Origin: Planctomycetaceae bacterium
Lineage (GTDB): Bacteria > Planctomycetota > Planctomycetia > Pirellulales > UBA1268
DNA: 12,914 nt
Reading direction: 5' to 3'
NCBI GenBank assembly: GCA_947440895.1
Contig: CANETO010000015.1
Span: 1-12,914 of the forward strand
Shown: positions 1 to 9,300 of the stretch, piece by piece
Position numbering within the stretch: the first letter of the stretch is position 1
Layout of the letters: every line of letters begins with the position of its first letter
Position numbers and translations under genes: made by a program
The notes under the pieces: generated by a model
What the model saw: the letters and a program-made list of their open reading frames with translations, nothing else
The model's database searches: none
Told to the model about the DNA's origin: nothing

Positions 1-190
1 CACTGTCACCGTGAGAAACGTCGTCGGCCATCAGCATGAGGTCTGGCACGTCGCGAAGCATGCGCCACGGTCCGTCTTGCGACTCAGACACCTCATCCCG
101 CATCCGCAGCCGCTTCTCCTGCCGCAGGGAAGAGAGTTTCTCCTGGGTCAACGGGCCTTTGATATGGCCTTCACGCCGCACGTAATACAT
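1..190 (-). CDS. GYF_2-domain protein, N-terminal part (runs off left edge)
   Basis: Reading the minus strand from position 190 gives 63 codons with no stop before the window edge, so the C-terminal part is missing. The protein begins MYYVRREGHIKGPLTQEKL and continues through RLRMRDEV and DGPWRML. This is the pattern of the bacterial GYF_2 domain (PF14237): an aromatic-rich first strand, a G-x-x-x-GP turn, a helix with regularly spaced leucines, a basic residue before a D-x-V strand, then G-x-W. The domain fills residues 1 to about 50. In other bacteria it is often an N-terminal adaptor-like module attached to membrane or low-complexity segments, and its partner is usually unknown, so no specific function can be given. 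The start at 190 is chosen because GGAGG lies seven bases ahead of it. An in-frame ATG at 208 would add MAGGRD. The gene is divergent from the glucan synthase gene, with 132 bases between the two starts. Confidence 0.8.
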   Translation of the reverse strand, partial: MYYVRREGHIKGPLTQEKLSSLRQEKRLRMRDEVSESQDGPWRMLRDVPDLMLMADDVSHGDS

Positions 191-197
191 ATCCCTG

Positions 198-202
198 CCT
201 CC
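198..202 (-). promoter_or_regulatory. Shine-Dalgarno site GGAGG for the GYF_2-domain gene
   Basis: The plus-strand bases CCTCC read GGAGG on the minus strand, seven bases before the ATG at 190. Motif and spacing are near ideal, and they decide for the start at 190 over the in-frame ATG at 208. The two long plus-strand genes show no comparable motif before their starts. Confidence 0.7.
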
Positions 203-283
203 AGCCATCCGTGACACGGAGATGTCCCTGAAGATCCCGCGTCCATTGGCTCGTCGAAACAGTATCGCAGGATTGTCGCCAAA

Positions 284-299
284 CCCGCGACCCCGCGGG
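284..299. other. GC-rich hairpin in the divergent intergenic region
   Basis: CCCGCG, a four-base spacer ACCC and CGCGGG form a perfect six-pair stem. It ends 23 bases before the ATG at 323 and lies upstream of the GYF_2 gene on the other strand. No T-run follows on either strand, so it does not look like an intrinsic terminator. It could be a leader structure limiting translation of the glucan synthase, a regulator-binding inverted repeat, or chance in GC-rich DNA. The rest of positions 191-322 shows no -35/-10 pair that I would defend. Confidence 0.3.
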
Positions 300-322
300 C
301 AGGCGGGCTGTGGCTCATCGAC

Positions 323-3300
323 ATGACGCGGTCCCGTAATGGTCTGCATTCTCCGTCCGCTGGCTTTCCGTTCATCCCCATGCAAGAGTGGTATCAGTCG
401 ATTTCGTTCCGGAGTCTGACCGAACGCCGGAGTCCCGCCGTGCATCCTCCCTCACTGATGGACATTGTCCGCCGGCTCGCACCGCGAATCATCTCGGATC
501 AGGATAGCGCTCAAGGCGATACACCCGTCGCCGCAATCGGTTACGAATCACGTCTGCGGGGTGACCGCGACCTCGCGGGCGAACTCCCCCTCCGTGGGGA
601 GTTATTCTCCACTGAGCAGCTCCAGCGGCACGCCCGCACGATCGCCGGTTTCCATCGCATCGCCGGCCAACCCGAGTCTGGCAGGCTGCTCACGCGACTG
701 GCCGATAACGAGCGTGTGCTTCTCGACACCTACGAGCTGCTCGCAGCGGCCGCCAGCCGTGGCCGACGCATTACCCCTGCTGGAGAATGGTTACTCGACA
801 ACTTCTACCTCATCGAAGAGCAGATCCACTCCACCCGCAGGCTGCTGCCCCGTTCCTACCTCGGCCAGCTTCCCGTGCTTGCCTCCAATTGCCCGCGGAC
901 CTACCGCATCGCGATGGAGTTGGTCGCCCATACCGACGGCCGCGTCGAAACGTCGGGCCTCGACACCTTCATTGCCGCCTATCAGTCGGTGTGCTCCCTC
1001 ACGCTCGGCGAGCTCTGGGCAATGCCGCTCATGCTGCGGCTGGCCCTGATCGAAAATCTCCGCCGCGTGGCCCAGCGTCTCGCCCTCTCCAGAGACCACC
1101 GCGACATAGCCGCCGACTGGTCCGACCGACTGCTGCAGGCCGCGGACAAGCGTCCTGCCGATCTCGTACTTGTGCTGGCGGACATGACGCGGGAATCCCC
1201 CCCTCTCACAGGCGCATTCCTTGCCGACTTCACCCGCACCCTTCAGGGTCACTCGCCCGTCTTTGCATTGGCGACCACCTGGCTTGAACACTGCCTGTCG
1301 GGACAGGGTCTCAAGATTGAGCAAATGGTGCTGGCCGAAGGCCAGGCACAGGCCGCCGATCAGGTGTCCATAGGCAATAGCATCAGCAGCCTGCGGTTTC
1401 TCGCCGTGCATGACTGGCGGGATTTTGTCGCCAGTCACAGCATCGTCGAGCAGACGCTCGTCAACGATCCGGCCGACGTTTATTCCCGGGCAGACTTCGC
1501 CACCCGCAATCGCTACCGCACCTGCGTTGAAGCGATCGCTCGGCGGATCAGCCGGCCGGAGGAAGAGGTCGCGCAGCGGGCCATCGCCTTGGCTCGCAAC
1601 GCAGCGACCACGGCCAACCCGCCCCCCCGGGAATCGCACGTCGGCTACTGGCTGATCGACGCCGGACGAGACCATCTCCTGCAGGAACTCGGCTGCCGAT
1701 TCGCAGGGGTGGCCGCCTGGTTTGCGCCGTGGACGTGGTGCACCGCCGCCGTGCAACGGTCCGCGCTCGGCCTCCTGCTGATGGCGACGGTGGCACTCAC
1801 CGCCGTCGGGATGATGGCCTTTCTCCCGGGAGCGGGCCCGGCTGGGCACGTTGGGTTGCTGGCAGTGCCACTCGTGCTCGTCGCCCTGCATCTGGCCGTC
1901 GGACTGGTCACCTGGGCCGCCACGTTGATCGTCAGGCCGCATGCACTCCCCCGGCTCGATTTCAAAGGTGGCATCCCGCCTGAGCACCGGACGCTCGTCG
2001 CCGTACCCGCGATGCTCACCGACCCGGGCACGGTCGACAGGCTGATCGAGGACTTGGAGATCCGGTTTCTCGCCAACCGCGATCCGTATCTGCACTTTGC
2101 GCTCGTTTCCGACCTGACGGATGCGGCGGCGGAAACACTGCCCGCCGATGAGCCACTGATCCAGCAGGCGATGGCGGGCATCGACTCGCTCAATCGCCGC
2201 TATCCGTCCGAGCACCACGGTCATTTTCTGCTGCTGCATCGCAGCCGCGCGTGGAATTCCCGGGATGGTGTCTGGATGGGACGCGAACGTAAACGCGGCA
2301 AACTGGCCGACGTCAACGCGGTCATCCGCGGCGCGGCTCTCACAGGCCCCGATGGGCGGTTCTCCCACGTGACTGGTGACGTTCGGTTCCTGACACAGGT
2401 CCGCTATGTAATCACGCTCGACACCGACACCGACCTGCCACGCGACGCCGCCCGAGACATGGTCGGGGCCATGGCTCACATCCTCAATCGCCCGACACTC
2501 CACCCGACGCTGCCGAGGATCGTAGAGGGGCACGGCATTCTCCAGCCCCGGGTGGCGGTACGGCTCCCGAGCGCCCAGCGGTCGCAGTTCAGCCGCATGG
2601 CCTCTGGCAATCCCGGGGTCGATCCCTACACCCGTGTTGTCTCCAATCTCTACCACGATCTTTTCGACGAGGGGTCTTTCATCGGCAAGGGTATCTACGA
2701 TGTCGATGCCTTTGAGCACTGCTGCGGTATCTTCCCCGAACACACGGTTCTCAGCCACGATTTGCTCGAGGGCTGCCACTGCCGCTCTGGTCTTGAGAGC
2801 GATGTCGTGGTGCACGAAGACCACCCGTCGAGCTATCTCGCCGACGCCCGGCGGCGACACCGCTGGATCCGTGGTGATTGGCAGATTCTCTGGTGGCTGC
2901 TGCCGCGGGTTCCCAACCATCACGGCAGATGGGTGCCCAACCCGCTGGCAGCCGTCTCACGATGGAAGATCTTCGACAACCTCCGGCGGAGCCTCGTGGC
3001 CCCGGCAATGCTCGTCGGGCTTGTCGGTGGCTGGCTGTCGGGCTCGGTTCGGGTGGCGGGGGCCGTCGGTGGACTCGTGGTCTTTGCGGCGTTCCTGCCA
3101 CCCTTGCTTGCTGGTCTGCTCGACTTCCTGCGCAAACCTCACGACGTGCCGGTGGCCACCCACCTCCTGGAAGCAGCACAGGCAGCCGGGCGGCCGCTGG
3201 CGCAGGCGCTGCTCGGACTCGCCATGCTGCCGTACGAAGCGGCCGGGGCGGTCGACGCCATCGTGCGGACGCTCTGGCGCATGCTCATCTCCCGCCGGCG

Positions 3301-6300
3301 GTTGCTTGAATGGCGGACGGCCGCCGATGCCGATCGCGCCGCCGCGGAGACGCTGCCGGGATTCTTCTCGGCGATGATCGTCAGCCCAGTGATCGCCATC
3401 CTGGTGGCGGTAGTGCTCTTCTTGGCCGGCCGGTCAGACATGATCGTGGCCGCATTCCCCTGGCTGGCGATCTGGTTCCTCGCGCCGCTGTTCGCCTGGT
3501 GGCTGAGCCTGCCTCTGCCGCCCTCCACCGCCCCACTCTCCGCCGCCGAGCAGCAGTTTCTGACCACCGCCGGCCGCCGCACGTGGCGGTATTTCGAAGA
3601 GTACGTAAATACCCGTACCAACTGGCTCCCACCGGACAATGTCCAACAAAACGGCGAACTGGCCATTGCCGCTCGCACCAGCCCGACAAACATTGCGATG
3701 GCTCTGCTTTCCGACCTCGCCGCCTGCGACTTCGGCTGGTGTTCGGTGCCCCGACTCATTGATCGCATCGACCGCACGTTCGACACGATTGCCGGCCTCG
3801 AACGGCACCGGGGGCATCTGTTCAATTGGTACGACATCCACACCCTTACCCCACTCCTGCCGAGGTATGTCTCGACGGTCGACAGTGGCAACCTGCTCGG
3901 CAGCCTGCTCGTGCTCGCGGGAGGACTCGAGGAACACATGGATGCGGCGGTCATGTCGCCGCGGGTCTTCACCGGCCTCGACGACACGCTGCAGATTCTC
4001 GCGGCAGACCATAACGTCTACCTGGACTGTCAGCTCCGGCCTCTCGATGATCCTCCACCGGGCCGCGGTATGCCCCACGGCCTGGTCGGCGAGACCGTCA
4101 CCGTGTCCCGGGCAGCGGCCGTGCTACCCCGCGTGATCGCGACCGCGACCGCCGCCCGGATCGGCGCCAACGACAGCGACACCCGCTGGTGGATTGAATC
4201 ACTCATCCGCGTCGCGACCGACCAACTCGCTGACCTCCACCATCTCGCGACGTGGACAACACTCCCCCCGCCACCCGAGCATTTCTGGCAACGAGTCGCC
4301 GCGCAATCGAGCCCCCTGGCGGCACGTCTCCGGGAGATGCTGGCCCGGCTCGACGCCAACCCACCCCTCCGCGAGATCGCCAGCCTGCCAGAGACGCTGC
4401 TGCCACTCGTGACGGAGATGGAGCGGGCCAACGACACGAACCATTCGCCCGATACTCCGTCCTGCGCCCGCTGGCTCACGCTGCTCCACGTCGCCATCGA
4501 AGACGCCGCGCGGCACGCGACCACGCGGTTGGCTGAACTCGCCCGGCTCGCGGCGAGCTGCCGTGATCTCGCCGACGTCGACTTCCGCTTCCTGTATGAC
4601 CCGTCGCGGCGACTGTTCGCCATCGGATTCAACGCCACGGAGCATCGCCTCGACGCGGGCTACTACGACCTGCTCGCTTCGGAGGCCCGCCTCGCCAGCT
4701 ACGTACTGGTTGCCCGTGGCCAGCTCGAACAGGACCACTGGTTCGCGCTCGGCCGGCTGCTGACCACCGCCGATGGCGCGCCGACGCTGCTCTCCTGGAG
4801 CGGCTCGATGTTTGAATACCTGATGCCGATGCTGTTGATGCCCACGTGGAGCGGCACACTCCTCGATCATTCCTGCCGCGCCGCGGTGCACAACCAGATC
4901 ACCTACGCGCGTCGCCGCGGTGTGCCGTGGGGTATCTCCGAATCGGGATACAACGCCCGCGATGCCCAGATGAACTACCAGTATCGTGCCTTCGGCGTGC
5001 CGGGCCTGGGACTCAAACGCGGACTTGCCGAAGACATCGTGATCGCCCCCTACGCCAGTGCCCTCGCGCTGCTGGTCGCGCCACACGCCGCCTGCGTCAA
5101 CCTTCGTCGGATCGCGGCTGAGGGTGGACTGGGGACATGCGGCTTCATCGAGGCAATCGACTACACCCCTTCGCGCCGCGTACCCGCCGCCGGTGGGCTC
5201 GCCGGGGCCGCCGATCCTGCCGCTGCCACCCATTCCTCTGGCGGCGTTCTCGTGCGGCAGTTCATGGCACACCATCAGGGGATGAGCCTGCTGGCCTTCG
5301 CGTCCGTGCTGCTCGACGGGCCGATGCAGCGGCGATTCATGGCCGATCCGTCGCTCAAGTCGGCGACGCTGCTGCTGCAGGAGCGAATCCCGACGCTGAC
5401 GGTCACGGTCTACCCGCATGCCGCCGAAGCTGCCGTACCCCGCGGCATATCGCCCGATCCGGCTGGCGCGAGCCGAATCGTGACCGACTTCGATGGCCCT
5501 GCGCCGCAGGTCCACCTGCTCTCCAACGGCCGCTACCACGTCGCCATCTCTGCCGCCGGCGGTGGCTGGAGCCGCTGGCGAGGACTCGCCGTCACCCGCT
5601 GGCGTGAGGACGCCACTCGCGACTGCTGGGGACAGTTCTGCTACCTGCGCGATGTCGACAGCGGCGTTGTCTGGTCCAACACCTGGCAGCCGACGACCCG
5701 CGGGGGACGGGGGAGCGGTGAGGCGATCTTCATGCAGTCGCGGGCGGAGTTCCGCCGAGTTGATGAGCAGATCGAGGCGCACACGCTCGTCAGCGTGTCA
5801 CCGGAAGACGACGTGGAACTCCGCAGGCTTTCGCTCACCAACCGGTCCGAACGCCGCCGTGAGATCGAGGTCACCACCTATTCCGAGGTTGTAATCGCCC
5901 CGCAGGGCCAGGACGAATCACACCCCGCCTTTTCCAACCTCTTCGTAGACACCGAGATTCTCGTCGGCCGGTCCGCCATCCTCGCCACCCGCCGGCCTCG
6001 TGGGCCCGAAGATCGTCCCCCGTGGCTGCTCCACGTCATGACCGGAAGTTGTCTCACGGACGACTGCCAACATCTCGTGGGCGAACCGTCGTTCGAGACC
6101 GATCGCATGGCCTTCCTCGGCCGTGGCCGCACGCCGCGCGACCCGGCGGCGTTCGATCATCCCCTGCTCTCCGGCACCACCGGTGCCACGCTCGATCCGG
6201 TGGTGAGCATCCGCCGAACGGTCGTGCTCGAGGCGGGGGAAACGGTGCGGCTCGACATCGTCACGGGCATCGCAGACTCACGGGATACTGCGGCTGACAT

Positions 6301-9300
6301 CGCCGTCAAATACTCTGACCCCTGCCTCGCCGACCGCATCATCGAACTGGCCTGGACGCGGGGCGCCATCATGCTGCAGCAACTGGCCATCTCGGAGTCG
6401 GAGGCGCAGTCCTTCGGACGGCTCGCGGGGTCGCTGGTCCACGCCTCCCGTCTGCGCCGCACGAGCCCGGCGGTGATCGTTCGCAACCGCCGTGGTCAAT
6501 CGGGACTCTGGGGGCACGGTATCTCGGGCGACCTGCCGATTGTGCTGGTCCGCATCCGTGATCGCCACCAGCTCGAACTGGCGATGGAAGCCATCCGCGC
6601 CCATGCCTGGTGGCGGATGAATGGCCTCGACGTCGACCTGGTCATCTGGAACGAGGATGACTCCGTCTACCGACAGGTCCTGCACGAGTCGATTCTTGCT
6701 CTCGTCTCCGCCAGTCCGGAAGCCGGCCTGCTCGACCGGCCCGGCGGCATCTTTGTCCGGCGTGGCGAACAGCTTTCCGAGGAGGATCGGGTGCTCTTGC
6801 AGGCGGCCGCCCGCGTGATGCTCACCGACGAAGGAGGCACGTTGGTCGAACAGGTGGAAAAACGCGTCCGCTCCGAGATCGCTATCCCACCACTCAAGCC
6901 CCGACGGCGACTCCCCGCGCCGCTGTCAGCCGCGCCGGACGCAGATACGCGCACGGCCACCACCCCAGGCTTTGAGTCCGCGACGGAGCCGCTCCACGCA
7001 TTCAACGGCTACGGCGGATTCACCGCTGACGGCGCGGCGTATTGCGTTCGCCTTCCCCCCGGCCTGTGCACGCCCGCGCCGTGGGTGAATTGCGTGGCCA
7101 ATCCGCGGATCGGCACGATCGTCTCTGAATCGGGAAGCGGCTGCACGTGGGTCGACAACAGCCACGAGTTCCGGCTCACGCCCTGGACGAACGACCCCGT
7201 CTCCAACGCGGGGGGTGAGGCGATCTACATCCGCGACGAAGAAACCGGCCGCTTCTGGTCACCGACGCCCTACCCAACTCGTGGCCGCGGCACCTATGAC
7301 GTGCGGCATGGTATCGGCAGCACCGTGTTCGAGCATGCTGACGACGGCCTCGCCACGGAGCTCACGATCTTTGTCGCTGAACATGAGCCGGTCAAGTTTG
7401 CGAGGCTCACCATTACCAACACCTCCGGCCGACCGCGTGCCCTGTCGATCACGGGATATTGGGAGTTGGTGCTGGGCGAACTTCGCAGCCGGTCGCAGAT
7501 GCATGTCGTCACCGAGATCGACCATCTCACCGGGGCTCTCCTGGCCCGCAACGCCTTCGCCGGAGAATTCGCCGGCATGGTCGCCTTCTGTGATGCCAGC
7601 GAAGTGTCCCGCATGGTCACGGGCGACCGCACAGAGTTCATCGGCCGCAACGGCTCGCTGGCCGCGCCGGCAGCGCTTGAGCGAATGCGGCTTTCCGGGC
7701 GCGTGGGCGCGGGCTTCGACCCGTGTGCCGCGTTGCAGGTGCAGTTGCTGCTCGACGACGGCGAGCAGGAGACCGTCGTGTTCACGCTCGGAGCGGCACA
7801 GGGTGTGGCCGAGGCACAGCGGCTCGTGCAGCGGTTTCGCGGGACTGTAGCGGCGGAAGCGGAGTTCGCTGGCATGCAGGCAGCGTGGCAGCACAGGCTC
7901 TCGGCCGTGCAGGTTGAGTCGCCCGATCGGACGGTCAATGCACTGGTCAATCACTGGCTGCTGTATCAGACCGTGTCGTGCCGGCTCTGGGGACGCGCAT
8001 CTCTCTATCAGTCGTCTGGGGCCTTTGGCTTTCGCGATCAGTTGCAGGATGCGATGGCCTTGGTGCACGCCGCGCCCGAACTGCTCCGCGAGCACCTGCT
8101 CCTCGCGGCGAGCCGGCAGTTCGAGGAGGGGGATGTGCAGCACTGGTGGCACCCCCCGGGGGGTCGTGGCGTCCGCACGCACTGTTCCGACGACCTGCTC
8201 TGGCTGCCAGCGGCGGTCTGCCGCTACGTGCAGGCGACCGGCGACACCGGCGTGCTCGACGAGTCGGTGCCATTCCTGCACGGCCGGCTGCCGCGGGCCG
8301 ATGAGGAGGCGTTTTACGATTTGCCGCAGTCGGGCCCGACGAGCGGTCAACTCTACGAGCACTGCGTGCGGGCCATCAATCACGCACTCCGCTTCGGCGT
8401 CCACGGCCTGCCTCTCTTCCGTGGCGGCGACTGGAACGACGGCATGAATCTCGTCGGTCGGGAGGGCCGGGGCGAGAGCGTGTGGCTGGCCTTCTTCCTC
8501 TACGACGTGCTCCGCCGCTTCGGTGAACTCGCCGAGCAGCGGGAAGACGTCGTCATGGCGGATCGCTGCGCGATTGAGGCTGGTCGCCTGCGGGGCAACG
8601 TGGACGACGTCGCATGGGATGGCGCCTGGTACCGCCGCGGCAGCTTTGACGACGGGCTGTCGCTCGGTTCGGCGAGTTCGGCCGAATGCAAGATCGACTC
8701 GGTATCTCAGAGCTGGGCAGTGCTCTCTGACGCAGCCCCACAGGCGCGGGCTGCCACGGCAATGGCAAGCGTCGATTCGCTCCTCGTCTCACGGTCCGAC
8801 CGGCTCGTCAAGCTGCTCACGCCCCCTTTCGACACCGCGCCATTCGAGCCCGGTTACATCAAGGCTTATCCGCCTGGTGTCCGTGAGAATGGCGGCCAAT
8901 ACACGCATGCCGCGGTCTGGACGGCAATGGCCTTCGCGGCGCTGGGCGACCACGCCCGCGCCTGGGAACTGTTCGGGCTCATCAATCCAATCAGCCACGG
9001 AGACACGCCCGAGGCGATCGCCACCTATCGGGTCGAGCCCTACGTGGTCGCCGCCGATATTTGTGCGGTCGCGCCCCACACCGGACGCGGCGGTTGGACC
9101 TGGTACACCGGTTCGGCCAGTTGGATGTACCGCCTGCTGATCGAGTCGCTGCTCGGTCTCGAACGGGAGGGCACGGTGCTCAGACTGTCGCCCCATCCGC
9201 ACCGCGACTGGCCCCGTTACACGATCCGCTACCGCTATCTCGCGACGACCTACACAATCAACGTCATCCACCCGGGGCACGGTGTCCGTGAGGCCGGCCC

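Noticed and set aside
11..214. A short plus-strand open frame at the left edge
   Set aside because: The opposite strand encodes a recognisable GYF_2 domain with a good ribosome site. This frame is its shadow and has no features of its own.
191..322. A sigma-70-type promoter for the glucan synthase (TTGGCT near 246 with a weak -10)
   Set aside because: At 17-base spacing the -10 candidate AGGATT matches the consensus at only two positions, too weak to annotate.
148..381. A 77-codon minus-strand open frame across the divergent intergenic region
   Set aside because: It overlaps both the GYF_2 gene start and the glucan synthase start in another frame, has no ribosome site or motif, and its composition does not suggest a gene.
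791..2923. A 710-codon open frame on the minus strand inside the glucan synthase gene
   Set aside because: It lies wholly opposite strongly supported GT84 coding sequence, shows no recognisable domain, and is rich in R, G, P and A as expected for an antisense frame in GC-rich DNA.
4199..5782. A 527-codon minus-strand open frame opposite the cyclisation domain
   Set aside because: It is antisense to conserved motifs such as MAHHQGMS, has arginine/glycine-rich composition and no family resemblance, so it is a shadow frame.
7259..8404. A 381-codon minus-strand open frame opposite the GH94 module
   Set aside because: It is antisense to the catalytic GH94 sequence with no recognisable motif. Long stop-free antisense frames are expected at this base composition.
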